A stretch of DNA of 64,000 nt from Pontiellaceae bacterium B12227 (GCA_029432775.1 JAROAZ010000008.1:124001-188000), one strand, 5' to 3'; counted from the stretch's first letter, positions 17,682 through 26,556 are shown. The notes: a model not told the origin generated them from the sequence alone. Made by a program: numbers and translations.

Positions 17682-18638
17682 TCAGGCGCGCGGATGCGCC
17701 AGCTGATAAACCTCTTTCAGGCGCTCCACCGAGACGTGTGTGTAGATTTGAGTTGTGGAGAGCGAAGCATGGCCCAGCAGTTCCTGAACACTGCGCAAAT
17801 CGGCACCGGCATCGAGCAGATGCGTGGCAAAGCTGTGGCGCAGACTGTGCGGCGTCAACTCGGCATTCAGGTGACAGAAGAGCACATATTTCTTCATCAT
17901 ACGCTCAATGGAGCGCGCAGAAATCGGCCCACCGTTTTTATTCAGGAAAACCGGACTGCGGACATCGCGCTTTCCTTCCAGCAGCCACACATTCTCGCGC
18001 AGCTCCAGATTTTTCGCCAGCGCCCGTTCGGCCGGGGCTCCGAGCGGACAGAGCCGTTCCTTTTTCCCTTTACCGCGCACCCGCGCCACGCCGGACAGCA
18101 TATCGACGCCCTCTTCGGGCAGTGTGACGAGCTCATTGATGCGCATGCCGGTGGAATAGAGCAGCTCCAGAATGGCGGTATCGCGCGCCACCATGTATTC
18201 GCGCCAGAACTTGATTTTCGGATTATTCGACCGCGTCTGCTGCTCGTCATACTTAGCCGGCGCATCCAGCAGCCGCCCGACTTCGTTGACGGATAGAATC
18301 TGCGGCAGATAGTTCCCCTTCTTTGGCAGGTTCAGGCCGCTGAAGGGATTCTGCTCCACATACTCCTCGCGCAGCAGAAACTTATAGAACGAACGTAGCG
18401 CTGAAAGCTTCCGACCGGTGGTGGTCGGTGCCATTTCCAGCTTCTGGAAAAAGACCAGAAATTTCCGGGCGGAAAAGCGATCCGCCGTTTTCCAATTATA
18501 GGGAGCCTCAGCCGTCTCGCCCCACACGATCTCGCAGAACTGCCGGATATCAATCAGGTAGTTGCTGATCGTATGCTCGGAAGCATTTTTCTCTGCTTCC
18601 AGATACTGGATAAAATGCTTAACGCACGGATCGATCAT
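17682..18638 (-). CDS. XerC/XerD-type tyrosine recombinase
   Basis: 318 residues from the ATG at 18636-18638, chosen for the AAGGA site; the upstream in-frame extension runs through a hairpin repeat. Chromosome-dimer resolution recombinase acting at dif with FtsK. The N-terminal SAM-like domain (CVKHFIQYLEAEKNASEHTISNY) is followed by catalytic Arg in TGMRINEL near 165, Lys in RGKGKKE near 190, HSLRHSF near 264, GHASLSTTQ near 288 and Tyr in IYTH near 297. Residues ~133-155 form a short linker insertion rich in polar residues. It follows topA on the same strand and is a housekeeping gene, unlike the integrase at 16037. Whether it is XerC or XerD cannot be told without the partner. Confidence 0.9.
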   Translation of the reverse strand: MIDPCVKHFIQYLEAEKNASEHTISNYLIDIRQFCEIVWGETAEAPYNWKTADRFSARKFLVFFQKLEMAPTTTGRKLSALRSFYKFLLREEYVEQNPFSGLNLPKKGNYLPQILSVNEVGRLLDAPAKYDEQQTRSNNPKIKFWREYMVARDTAILELLYSTGMRINELVTLPEEGVDMLSGVARVRGKGKKERLCPLGAPAERALAKNLELRENVWLLEGKRDVRSPVFLNKNGGPISARSIERMMKKYVLFCHLNAELTPHSLRHSFATHLLDAGADLRSVQELLGHASLSTTQIYTHVSVERLKEVYQLAHPRA

Positions 18639-18647
18639 AAATCCTTC

Positions 18648-18710
18648 AAACACAAAAGGCACAAAGAAATCCAATTTCAGATTCTCCGTGTCCTTTGCGC
18701 CTTAGTGTTT
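18648..18710. repeat. Post-stop hairpin element (CACAAAG type)
   Basis: Imperfect arms AAACACAAAAGGCACAAAG (18648-18666) and CTTTGCGCCTTAGTGTTT (18693-18710), each built of ~10-bp spaced words. It abuts the topA stop codon exactly. Confidence 0.75.
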
Positions 18711-21263
18711 CTACTCTTCGGCAGCCGCTTCTTCTTTTTTCGGCTTGGGCTTGCGCGGAGCGGGCAGGCCGTATTGATCCATCGCTTCGGCATAACCTGG
18801 AATCTGCTCTGAATAGCGTGCGGCCATCTTCTTGAGTGCCGCCAGCTGACGATCGGAGAGAGCGCCCTTGCCTTTAAACTGACTGGAGATCGACTCAAAG
18901 AAGGTTTTGTCGTTGAACTCCCGCTTGCCACGCATCGTCGGCTCAGCCCATTCCTTGATGTTTTCCATCAAAGCAATCACCGGTGCGGTGGTGGGATCGG
19001 CTTCGACTTCCGGCTTTTCATCCAGCTTGAATTCGGCCTTCAATGCGTCAAAGTTTTCCAGCTGATCGGAATATTTGGTCAGCAGCGTGTCCAGGTAGGC
19101 CACCTGACGATCGGACAGGCGTTTCCCCATCGTGACCTGATCGCCCAGCGAAGTGACAAACTTCTTATCGTCGTACGTGCGTTTGCCTACCGCCCGCGGC
19201 TCCTCGAAATTCACGTTGATGAGCAGCTCGATCTTACGCGGCGTATCACCACGAACCGCTTCCGGCTCGACCAACTCGAGCTCGGTCACCATGCCTTCCG
19301 GAACCTGCTTGATGTAGCGACAGCACATCTTATGCAGCATTTCGCCCTGACGCTTGGAGAGCAGTTCCCCTTCCCCGACCTTTTCCTTCAGGTCTTCAAA
19401 GGTTTTATGATCATCATAGGTACGGCGACCGGACTTCACCGCGGGCGCCCACTCGGTGACGGCTTCCAATGCTTGGAAACATTTGGCCACAAAGGCCGGC
19501 TCGGCGGTTTCTTTGGCGTGCTCGATCCACTCGAGCAGCGAAGGATAAAACTCCTTCATCATTTCGGTCCACTCGATCTTGCCCTCTTCCACATCGTCGA
19601 GTTTGCTTTCCATATTCGCCGTAAAGTGCGCCTCGAACAGGTCGACCTTGTTATCGGTCTTCAGTTTCTCTTCGGTGCGCAGAATCAGTGTGATCAGCTC
19701 ATTGCCAAGCTCCGTCGGAACCAGAGAACGCTTCTCTTTCACCACATATTCACGCTCGTCGAGCTTCGACATAATCGCGGCATAGGTGGAAGGACGGCCC
19801 ACGCCGTTTTCTTCCAATGCCCGGATCAACGATGCTTCGGTGTAGCGCGCAACCGGCTTGGTTTCTTTTTGCTCCGTCTGCCAGTCCAGCACGTCGAGGT
19901 TTTCATCTTTGGTCAGCGGCGGAATGGTTTCCGTCTCTGAATCGTCGCCCTCTTTCGGTTTATCAGCCGCCGCTTCAATACCGGATGCTTTCATATAACC
20001 GGGAAAGGCAATCTCGGAAGCTGTGGCACGGAACAGATACGTGTTTTCAGAACCGGCTTCCACCTCAACCGTACGGCGGGCAATTTTTGCAGGCACCATC
20101 TGTGAAGCAACAAAGCGCTCCCAGATCAAACGATAGAGTTTCTGTTCTGCAGCATCGAGCTTCACGCCTTCGCGGCCCGGCTCAACCGATACGTCGGTCG
20201 GACGGATGGCTTCATGGGCTTCCTGCGCTGCGCCTTTACTCTTATAGAAGTTCGGCTTTTCCGGAACATACTGCGAACCATAACTGTCGCCCACAAACTG
20301 GCGGCATTCATCCTGCGCGGACTTGGCGATATTGAAGGAGTCGGTACGCATGTAGGTGATGAGTCCGCTTTCATACAGCTTCTGCGCCAGTCCCATTGTA
20401 CGGGCCGGAGCGAAACCGAGCGAGCCGGAGGCCGACTGCTGCAGCGTGGAGGTGATGAAAGGCGGGCGCGCCCGGCGGGTGACTTCTTTCGTGATCACAT
20501 CGCTGACCTTCAGCGGGCTGTTATCCAGCTCCTTCTGAATACACTCGAGCTGCTCCATGGTCTTTACAGCACCGGGCAGCAGCTTGCGGTCTTTAATCCC
20601 GATCGGCTCCCCGTTGATCCGGGCCAGCTTAACCGTGAAGGGATCCAGCGGCGCTTCCTGCTTACGCACCTGGGCACCGACCGTGAAATAGGCTTCCGGC
20701 TGGAAATCGGTAATCTCTTTTTCGCGCTCAACCACGAGGCGCAGCGCCACGGTCTGCACGCGGCCGACACTGTTGGCACCGCGGATCTGCTTGCGCACCA
20801 CCGGGCTGCCCTGGAATCCAACCAGACGGTCGAGAATACGGCGCGCCTGCTGCGCATTCACGCGATCCATATCAATCTGCTCCGGCTGCTCGAAAGCGGC
20901 CAGAATGGCAGGCTTGGTGATTTCGTTATAGGTGACCCGATAGAAATTTTCTTCGCCGACGTTTTTCTTCAGCGCTTCAAACAGATGCCAGGCAATGGCT
21001 TCTCCTTCGCGGTCCGGGTCGGGGGCGAGGAACACCTTCTCGCATTTCTTGGCTTCCGCCTTCAGCTCTTTCAGCACCTTCTTGCCGCGGGTCGTGCTGA
21101 CGTAGTCCGGCTCAAATTCTTTTTCAACATCCACACCCAGCTTCTTGGCCGGCAGGTCGCGCACGTGACCGACCGAAGCCATCACAATGTAGTCCTTGCC
21201 CAGGAACTGGTTAATCTTCTTCGCCTTAGCCGGCGACTCCACAATGACCAAATTTTTACTCAT
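18711..21263 (-). CDS. topA: DNA topoisomerase I (type IA) with unusual C-terminus
   Basis: 850 residues from the ATG at 21261-21263 (AGGAAA upstream). Relaxes negative supercoils. TOPRIM motifs are VIVESPAKAKKI near residue 6 and DPDREGEAIAWHL near 85; the active Tyr is in GLITYMRTDSF near 310. The core through ~590 is conserved. Instead of the usual C-terminal four-Cys zinc ribbons, there are three repeats near residues 608-655, 691-737 and 773-820. Each reads roughly G(R/K)R-TYDDK-F...LS-RQ...L...RY-(K/E)Q, and a basic/acidic tail follows. No zinc-type Cys clusters remain. The gene contains a palindrome copy at 19464. It lies between dprA and xerC/D on the minus strand, each gap filled by a hairpin repeat. 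Confidence 0.95.
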   Translation of the reverse strand: MSKNLVIVESPAKAKKINQFLGKDYIVMASVGHVRDLPAKKLGVDVEKEFEPDYVSTTRGKKVLKELKAEAKKCEKVFLAPDPDREGEAIAWHLFEALKKNVGEENFYRVTYNEITKPAILAAFEQPEQIDMDRVNAQQARRILDRLVGFQGSPVVRKQIRGANSVGRVQTVALRLVVEREKEITDFQPEAYFTVGAQVRKQEAPLDPFTVKLARINGEPIGIKDRKLLPGAVKTMEQLECIQKELDNSPLKVSDVITKEVTRRARPPFITSTLQQSASGSLGFAPARTMGLAQKLYESGLITYMRTDSFNIAKSAQDECRQFVGDSYGSQYVPEKPNFYKSKGAAQEAHEAIRPTDVSVEPGREGVKLDAAEQKLYRLIWERFVASQMVPAKIARRTVEVEAGSENTYLFRATASEIAFPGYMKASGIEAAADKPKEGDDSETETIPPLTKDENLDVLDWQTEQKETKPVARYTEASLIRALEENGVGRPSTYAAIMSKLDEREYVVKEKRSLVPTELGNELITLILRTEEKLKTDNKVDLFEAHFTANMESKLDDVEEGKIEWTEMMKEFYPSLLEWIEHAKETAEPAFVAKCFQALEAVTEWAPAVKSGRRTYDDHKTFEDLKEKVGEGELLSKRQGEMLHKMCCRYIKQVPEGMVTELELVEPEAVRGDTPRKIELLINVNFEEPRAVGKRTYDDKKFVTSLGDQVTMGKRLSDRQVAYLDTLLTKYSDQLENFDALKAEFKLDEKPEVEADPTTAPVIALMENIKEWAEPTMRGKREFNDKTFFESISSQFKGKGALSDRQLAALKKMAARYSEQIPGYAEAMDQYGLPAPRKPKPKKEEAAAEE

Positions 21264-21283
21264 AGCTTTTCCTACCTGTTTTA

Positions 21284-21347
21284 AACCACTAATTGGCACT
21301 AATTTTCGCTAATCCTGATTAGTGCCGATTAGCGAAGATTAGTGGTT
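21284..21347. repeat. Post-stop hairpin element (CACTAAT type, copy 1)
   Basis: AACCACTAAT...GCACTAAT pairs with ATTAGTGCC...GATTAGTGGTT. Words of 7 bp recur about every 10 bp in each arm. It overlaps the dprA stop codon. Sister copies: 22481-22555 and 40431-40495. Confidence 0.85.
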
Positions 21348-22473
21348 ACATAAATCCTGTTCGTAAATCATCTGCGAGTTCAACCATTCGGCCCGGCAGG
21401 GTTCGAATGACCCGTTTCATCTCAAGGCCGAGCAGAACTCCACTGAGTTCATGGCTTTTAATTCCAAGCTCCCTGGCCAGCGAATCGACATCCATCGGCT
21501 CCTGCCACAGGGCTTCCACAATTTTTGATTCCTGATCGGTCAGCGGCACATCGGGCCTTGCGGCCGTGGCCGCCTCCGGAGCCTCCAACTCTGACGGCGG
21601 AATAAGGAATTCATACTCTTCTAAAATGTCATCCAAGGATTCGACGAGCTTAGCCCCGTTTTTGATCAGCATATGCGGGCCCTTAGCACCCGGCGTATCA
21701 ATCCGTCCCGGCAACGCAAAAACTGTGCGACCCTGATCGGTCGCGGCTTCCATCGTATGCATGGAACCGCCCTTAATATCGGACTCAATCAACAGCACGC
21801 CCATACTCAGGCCGCTGATGATGCGGTTGCGGTACGGGAAGGTCATACGGTCAGCCTGACGGCCCATCGGATATTCGCTGATCACCGCGCCCTGCTTCGC
21901 AATCTGCTCCGCCAGCTCCGCATTCTCCGGCGGATACAGACAATCAAGCGCTCCGCCCAGCACCGCAATGGTGCGTCCACCACTTTTCAAGGCGCCCCGA
22001 TGCGCAGCGGTATCGGTTCCACGCGCCAGTCCGCTGACTACCGTAAAACCGGTCTGCCCCAGCCGAAATGCCATCCGGTCCGCCGCACTTAATCCATAGT
22101 GCGAGGTCGATCGCGAGCCGACAATGCCCAGCGCTTTTCCATCCTCCGGAAGAAAGCACCCTTTTATGTAGAGCGCCAACGGCGGGCCGTGAATGGCTTT
22201 CAACGCTTCCGGATATTCTTCATCCAACGGGGTAATGATGCGCGCGCCGACATCGGCCGCCTTATCAATTTCAACACCGACGTCAATCGAGTCCCGCTGG
22301 GTAATAATCTTGAGCGCCAGCTTTTCGCCGACACCCCGGGCTTCCATTAACTCTTCACGCTCCGCCTCCAGGATCGCCTTTGGCGAACCCAGACAATCGA
22401 TGAGCCGGCGGACGCTGACCGGCCCGAGCCCTTCGATCATATTCAAAACAATATATGCTTCCCGATCCTGCAT
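21346..22473 (-). CDS. dprA: DNA-processing protein DprA
   Basis: 375 residues from the ATG at 22471-22473 (an upstream TTG adds three residues). Loads RecA on incoming single-stranded DNA in natural transformation. A helix-hairpin-helix/SAM-like start (IEGLGPVSVRRLIDCLGSP) leads into the Rossmann-like domain with IVGSR near 120, SGLARGTDTAAH near 155, VLGGALDCLYPPEN, FPYRNRIISGLS and GSMHTMEAATDQGR, where the single-stranded DNA-binding arginines and lysines of the family lie. A C-terminal winged helix (LTDQESKIVEALWQEPMDVDSLARELG) matches the DprA-winged helix. With comF, prepilin peptidase and PilB/C-like genes nearby, it supports a competence capacity; DprA alone is also found in non-competent bacteria. 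Confidence 0.94.
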   Translation of the reverse strand: MQDREAYIVLNMIEGLGPVSVRRLIDCLGSPKAILEAEREELMEARGVGEKLALKIITQRDSIDVGVEIDKAADVGARIITPLDEEYPEALKAIHGPPLALYIKGCFLPEDGKALGIVGSRSTSHYGLSAADRMAFRLGQTGFTVVSGLARGTDTAAHRGALKSGGRTIAVLGGALDCLYPPENAELAEQIAKQGAVISEYPMGRQADRMTFPYRNRIISGLSMGVLLIESDIKGGSMHTMEAATDQGRTVFALPGRIDTPGAKGPHMLIKNGAKLVESLDDILEEYEFLIPPSELEAPEAATAARPDVPLTDQESKIVEALWQEPMDVDSLARELGIKSHELSGVLLGLEMKRVIRTLPGRMVELADDLRTGFM

Positions 22474-22480
22474 TTTTCCC

Positions 22481-22555
22481 AACCACTAATTTTCACTAAT
22501 CTGCACTCATTACAAATGCGGAAGGATTAGTGTCCATTAGTGTAGATTAGTGGTT
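22481..22555. repeat. Post-stop hairpin element (CACTAAT type, copy 2)
   Basis: AACCACTAATTTTCACTAAT at the left pairs with ATTAGTG...GATTAGTGGTT at the right. It overlaps the aroB stop codon by one base and ends just before dprA. Confidence 0.85.
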
Positions 22556-23640
22556 CAAAGTTCGTTCCAGAGTTTTCCCATGAGGTCTTCAGGGAGTTCG
22601 TTTCCGATGCTCGATTTCCCAATCTCCGAAATGAGCACAAATTTCGGCATGCCGCCGACGGTTTTTTTATCGACCGACAGGGCTTCGCGCAACGCAGGCC
22701 ATTCAAGGCCGGGCGCCGTGACGGGGAGTTCCAATGCCTGGAAAATCTTTTCGATGCGCTCGCAGTCCTCCTGCGACAGGCCGCACAACTCGGCCGAAGC
22801 GCGGGCGGCATAGACCGAGCCGATGGCCACCGCTTCGCCGTGCACATACTCACCGTAGCCGGCGACATTTTCGATGGCGTGGCCAACGGTGTGCCCGAAG
22901 TTCAGAATGGCACGCAGTCCGCCTTCGCGTTCGTCCTGCGCCACCACTTCCGCTTTCACTTCGCAGCTGCGGCCCACCATTTTGGCGAGCAGCTCGGAGT
23001 TGTTGACGTCGGCGAGGCCTTCAATATTTTCTTCCAGGGTCTGGAAAAACGGTGCGTCGTAGATGATGCCGTATTTGACGACTTCGGCCAGGCCGGCGGC
23101 ATATTCGCGCGGCGGCAGGGTTTTGAGTGTGTCGAGATCGGCCAGCACGAGCTGCGGCTGATAGAACGCCCCCACAAGGTTTTTGCCCTCGGGAATATTC
23201 ACGCCGGTTTTTCCGCCCACGGAGCTGTCGACCATCGAAAGCAGCGAGGTGGGCACCTGCACAAAGTCTATCCCTCTTAAGTAGGTCGCGGCCACGAATC
23301 CGGCCAGGTCGCCGATCACGCCGCCGCCGAGCGCCACGATGAATGATTTCCGGTCGAGCCCGGCCTTTACACATTCGCTCTGCAGCGCAAAAACATTCTC
23401 GCCGCATTTGGTCGGTTCGCCCGGCTTCATGGTGATGGTGCTTACGCAATAGCCGGCTTTTTCCAATGATTGGAAAACCGGCTCCGCATAGAGCGCCCCC
23501 ACGTTTTCATCGGTAATGATTAAACAGTTGCCTTTGAGCCCGGCGTCGGAGCACAGCCCGCCGATCCGGTCCAAAATTCCCGCCCCGATATGAATTTCAT
23601 AGGAGCGATCGCCTAGATTTACTGGTACGTCGTATAACAT
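22555..23640 (-). CDS. aroB: 3-dehydroquinate synthase
   Basis: 361 residues from the ATG at 23638-23640; the ribosome site is weak. Second step of the shikimate pathway: cyclises DAHP to 3-dehydroquinate with NAD and Zn. NAD site GGGVIGDLAGFVAATYLRG near residue 98, Lys region SSVGGKTGVN near 130, zinc ligands in GLAEVVKYG (Glu ~182), LNFGHTVGHAIE (His ~250) and GEAVAIG (near 270). It contains palindrome copies at 22729 and 23461 that encode IFQALE and VFQSLE. It is probably the first gene of a minus-strand run into dprA. aroE and pheA of the same pathway occur elsewhere in the window. Confidence 0.96.
   Translation of the reverse strand: MLYDVPVNLGDRSYEIHIGAGILDRIGGLCSDAGLKGNCLIITDENVGALYAEPVFQSLEKAGYCVSTITMKPGEPTKCGENVFALQSECVKAGLDRKSFIVALGGGVIGDLAGFVAATYLRGIDFVQVPTSLLSMVDSSVGGKTGVNIPEGKNLVGAFYQPQLVLADLDTLKTLPPREYAAGLAEVVKYGIIYDAPFFQTLEENIEGLADVNNSELLAKMVGRSCEVKAEVVAQDEREGGLRAILNFGHTVGHAIENVAGYGEYVHGEAVAIGSVYAARASAELCGLSQEDCERIEKIFQALELPVTAPGLEWPALREALSVDKKTVGGMPKFVLISEIGKSSIGNELPEDLMGKLWNEL
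23461..23475. repeat. Dispersed palindrome, archetype copy inside aroB
   Basis: TTCCA-ATGAT-TGGAA. Exact copies of TTCCARNNNYTGGAA start at 7249, 8188, 17666, 19464, 22729, 23461, 24424, 24983, 28522, 31570, 35745, 37607, 38514, 42463, 43271, 52229, 53432, 53770, 54141 and 61366. Fifteen are inside genes. One-mismatch forms include 24529, 24750, 25326, 33459, 39259, 39864, 42823, 49766, 52344, 52963 and 53309. Confidence 0.9.
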
Positions 23641-23731
23641 AGCTCGGAGTGTGTAGGGGCTCGCAGGGGGCCAAGTCAAACCAATTCTGAATACGTAATG
23701 AACTACAGGGATTTTAAGATGATCCCGAATG

Positions 23732-23795
23732 ATGTAATAAGCGTTACATTTTTTTCACATTTCGGGGTTGATCCCGAAATCGCGCCATGTATATT
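23732..23795 (+). promoter_or_regulatory. Promoter with two inverted repeats
   Basis: ATGTAA-N6-TTACAT (23732-23749) and ATTTCGGG-N6-CCCGAAAT (23759-23780) are perfect inverted repeats. The second overlaps a -35-like TTGATC (23768-23773), followed after 16 bp by TATATT (23790-23795). Transcription would start near 23802 and serve the 54-codon gene at 23848. The repeats look like operators. Confidence 0.55.
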
Positions 23796-23847
23796 AGACC
23801 ACATTAGTACCAATTAAAATCTAACTAACCGAAACTAGGAGAATACC

Positions 23848-24012
23848 ATGAACGTTGATCAGCATCTGAAAGTTGCAACCTGGCACATCGAACAGGCTCG
23901 TCTTCACGCTACTGTTGAAGAAGGCCACAAATGCGGATGCCCGCTGAACGATGACTATGCAAAAATCATCGAGCAGGTTGAAAGCGGCAACATTGTTGAC
24001 GAAGGTCACTAG
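23848..24012 (+). CDS. Small 54-residue protein, unknown
   Basis: ATG at 23848-23850 with AGGAG 7 nt upstream, stop TAG at 24010-24012, followed by a strong terminator. The product begins MNVDQHLKVATWHIEQAR, has a central GHKCGCPLND segment with two cysteines and ends with VESGNIVDEGH. It is acidic and probably alpha-helical, with no signal peptide or membrane segment. Codon use is clean and resembles that of fusA and rpsU, suggesting good expression. A monocistronic unit with its own promoter, paired inverted repeats and terminator supports a real gene. I do not recognise the family. A metal-binding or regulatory role for the CGC motif is speculation. Confidence 0.8.
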   Translation: MNVDQHLKVATWHIEQARLHATVEEGHKCGCPLNDDYAKIIEQVESGNIVDEGH

Positions 24013-24041
24013 ACCGCCCCACTCATTTTTGAGTGATTCAG

Positions 24042-24070
24042 GAACCGCCCCTTCCGGCGGTTCTTTTTTT
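24042..24070 (+). terminator. Terminator of small-protein gene
   Basis: GAACCGCC/GGCGGTTC, a perfect 8-bp stem with a 6-nt loop, followed by a run of eight T. A smaller ACTCA/TGAGT hairpin lies just before at 24021-24034. Confidence 0.9.
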
Positions 24071-24338
24071 TGTGCCCATCGGCCACAAAGCTTTCTAAGT
24101 TTATGCACAAACTTTATCATGGCATGAAAAGTGCTGAACCACTGATTGGGAGACAAAAGGAGAAACAACCAGTGAAAAACATAAAGATTCGAACAAAAAG
24201 GGAGAACTCGAAACGAGCGTGGTCGCGGCTGGACCACCAACTGTTTCGATTGAATTTAACGATCTATCAGTCCGATCCCGGCGTGCCGTCGCAGGAAAAA
24301 CGTCAATCGGTTGTAAAAACCAGCCATCGGCGAGCCGT

Positions 24339-25628
24339 TTAAAGGCCGAGCGCCTGCTTCAGATAAAGTGAGCCGGTAATGACGACGAGACGGTCCGGAT
24401 CGTCGGCCCACTCTTTTGCGGAGTTCCAGACCTTGGAAACTTCGGCCGGCTCGGCGGTGATTCCGGCCACCTGGCATTGCAGCGCCGCCTGCTCGGCGGT
24501 GGTGCCGCGCGGGGCGTCGATCTCGACGGTCCAGGCTTTGGAAACAAAGGGTTTGATGGTGCGCAGGAACTCGACCGACTCCTTATCGTCGAGAAACCCG
24601 AAAATAAAGCCGATCTGTTTACGCGGATAGAGCTCTTTCAACGTTTTGGCCATGGCCCGCCCGGCGGAGGGGTTATGCGCGCCGTCGAGAATGATCAGCG
24701 GGTCGGTTTGACGCTTCGCTCCAGTTTCTCCGAAACTGGCTCCCTTCGGGTCCAATGTCTGGAAACGCGCGCCCCATTCCACAGACTCGAGACCCTTTTT
24801 AAAGTTGAGCTCCACATCGAGCATATCGCTGAGCACTTCCAGCGCCGCCACCGCCACACCGCAGTTTTCGCGCTGACACCCTCCCACTAACGGAAGATTT
24901 ATCGACGGGAGGTTCTGTGAATGGGTTTCAATCCGCAGCTTTTGCGGCTCCCCGATCTTATTCACCGAAACCATTTCGGAACTTCCAATGATTGGAAGAC
25001 CGGCCTTCTGCAGCTCAGCCATGGCCGCTTCGCACTGCGGAGCGGAAACGGCCGGGCGCCCCGGTTTTATGATGCCCGCCTTTTCAGATGCGATCTGTTC
25101 AATGGTATCGCCGAGAAAATGGGTGTGGTCGATATCGATGTGGGTAATGACCGAAATCAGTGGAATGACCACATTTGTGGCATCCCAGCGCCCGCCCATA
25201 CCGGTTTCGATGATGGCGATATCAACGGCTTCATCGGCAAAGTATTGAAAGGCCAGGGCGGTGGAAATTTCAAAAAAAGTTGCGCCGCGCAGGCCGGAGG
25301 AGGACTCCAGCTCATCCGCCGTTTTTTCCAATGATTGGATATAATCGTTCAGCTTCTCCTCGGAGATCTCTTCGCCGTTCACGCGGAAGCGTTCGGAAAA
25401 GTTGACCAGGTGCGGCGAGGTATAGAGCCCGGTTTTAAAGCCCGATGCGCGCAGCACCGATTCGAGCATGGCGCAGACGGAACCCTTGCCATTCGTACCA
25501 GCCACATGAATGGCTGCCAGCTTTTGATGCGGATTTCCCAATGCCTCCAGCAACGCTTCCGTTACTTCAAGTCCAGGTTTGATTCCAGCAGTGGTGCGCT
25601 TAAAAAGCGTTTCGTAAGGAGTATTCAT
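24339..25628 (-). CDS. folC: Dihydrofolate synthase / folylpolyglutamate synthase
   Basis: 429 residues. Adds glutamate to dihydropteroate and folates, using ATP. P-loop HVAGTNGKGSVCAML near residue 40, TSPHLVNFSERFRVNG near 70, GMGGRWDATN near 143 and the SVITHIDIDHTHFLG segment near 158, all typical of the Mur-ligase-like FolC family. LDGAHNPSAGRA near 320 marks the C-terminal domain. The ATG at 25626-25628 follows directly on a hairpin repeat element, and no ribosome site is visible in front of it. It is preceded by accD on the same strand, as in many bacteria. Exact palindrome copies lie at 24424 and 24983, with further variants at 24529, 24750 and 25326. Confidence 0.94.
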   Translation of the reverse strand: MNTPYETLFKRTTAGIKPGLEVTEALLEALGNPHQKLAAIHVAGTNGKGSVCAMLESVLRASGFKTGLYTSPHLVNFSERFRVNGEEISEEKLNDYIQSLEKTADELESSSGLRGATFFEISTALAFQYFADEAVDIAIIETGMGGRWDATNVVIPLISVITHIDIDHTHFLGDTIEQIASEKAGIIKPGRPAVSAPQCEAAMAELQKAGLPIIGSSEMVSVNKIGEPQKLRIETHSQNLPSINLPLVGGCQRENCGVAVAALEVLSDMLDVELNFKKGLESVEWGARFQTLDPKGASFGETGAKRQTDPLIILDGAHNPSAGRAMAKTLKELYPRKQIGFIFGFLDDKESVEFLRTIKPFVSKAWTVEIDAPRGTTAEQAALQCQVAGITAEPAEVSKVWNSAKEWADDPDRLVVITGSLYLKQALGL

Positions 25629-25630
25629 TT

Positions 25631-25683
25631 TGACAGGATCAACATGATGGACAGGATATCCAGTAAACCCTGTTAATCCTGTC
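25631..25683. repeat. Post-stop hairpin element (ACAGGAT type)
   Basis: GACAGGAT-C-AACA at 25632-25644 pairs with TGTT-A-ATCCTGTC at 25671-25683; ACAGGAT recurs inside. It fills nearly the whole gap between the accD stop and the folC start. Confidence 0.75.
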
Positions 25684-25692
25684 GGAACTATA

Positions 25693-26541
25693 TTAGTCGT
25701 CGCAGAGATATTCGAGAATGAGGATCATCTGCTCACGCATTTCACTGCGCGGGATCACCTTATCAATCAACCCGTGATCCTGCAGAAATTCCGAGCGCTG
25801 GAAACCTTCGGGCAGATCCTGCTGAATGGTTTCCTTAATCACGCGCGGACCGGCAAAGCCGATGAGTGCTTCCGGTTCGGCCACAATCAGGTCGCCGAGG
25901 GTGGCGAACGAGGCCATCACTCCGGCCATGGTCGGGTGCGTGAGAATGGGAATAAAAGGAAGTCCGGCGGAAGCGTGGCGCGCCAGCGCCGCGGACGTTT
26001 TTGCCATCTGCATTAAACTGAGCAGCCCTTCATACATGCGGGCTCCGCCGGATGCACAGGAGAGCAGCACGGGGCGCCCCTCTTTGGTGGAACGCTCAAT
26101 GAGATGTGTGACGCGCTCACCAACCACACTGCCCATGGAGGCACCGAGGAAGGAGAAATCCATGACACCAAGACCAATCTCACGGCCATTCAGTGTGCAG
26201 CCGCCGACGGTGACGGCATCGTCCCAACCGGATTTTTTCTGATTGGCTTCGAGTTTATCGATGTAGGACAGCTTACCGGTGAAGCCCAGCGTGTCGACCG
26301 ATTTAATGTTGCTGGCCCACTCAACAAATGAGCCGGCATCGGACAACAGATCCAGGCGAGCCTGACGCGGCAGGGTGAAATGATGGTCGCACTTGGTGCA
26401 GACCTCGAGGTTGGCTGCCACTTCTTCTTTATAGACGATTTCGCCGCAGGACGGACATTTCATCCAGAGTCCATCCGGCACATCGCGCTTTTTTACCGTA
26501 ATGGTTGAATAGTTTTTCTTGTTGCCGCCAAACAAAGCCAT
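25693..26541 (-). CDS. accD: Acetyl-CoA carboxylase carboxyltransferase, beta subunit
   Basis: 282 residues; ATG at 26539-26541 with AGGAC upstream. Transfers carboxyl from biotin to acetyl-CoA with AccA, the first step of fatty acid synthesis. The N-terminal zinc ribbon has four cysteines (CPSCGE near residue 30 and CTKCDHH near 52). The crotonase-like domain shows GVMDFSFLGASMGSVVGE and LSCASGGARMYEG, with the GG oxyanion motif, and PTMAGVMASFATLGD. Length is normal. It lies between comF and folC on the minus strand; accA is not in the window. Confidence 0.96.
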   Translation of the reverse strand: MALFGGNKKNYSTITVKKRDVPDGLWMKCPSCGEIVYKEEVAANLEVCTKCDHHFTLPRQARLDLLSDAGSFVEWASNIKSVDTLGFTGKLSYIDKLEANQKKSGWDDAVTVGGCTLNGREIGLGVMDFSFLGASMGSVVGERVTHLIERSTKEGRPVLLSCASGGARMYEGLLSLMQMAKTSAALARHASAGLPFIPILTHPTMAGVMASFATLGDLIVAEPEALIGFAGPRVIKETIQQDLPEGFQRSEFLQDHGLIDKVIPRSEMREQMILILEYLCDD

Positions 26542-26556
26542 TTTTAAGTCCTCATG

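Noticed and set aside
16037-18638. Two neighbouring tyrosine recombinases as an integron
   Set aside because: One is a Xer housekeeping protein, the other an element integrase; there are no attC-like cassettes.
24172-24342. GTG-started frame of 56 codons with AGGAG upstream
   Set aside because: Very basic, compositionally odd product, overlaps the folC end; kept as too weak to list as a gene.
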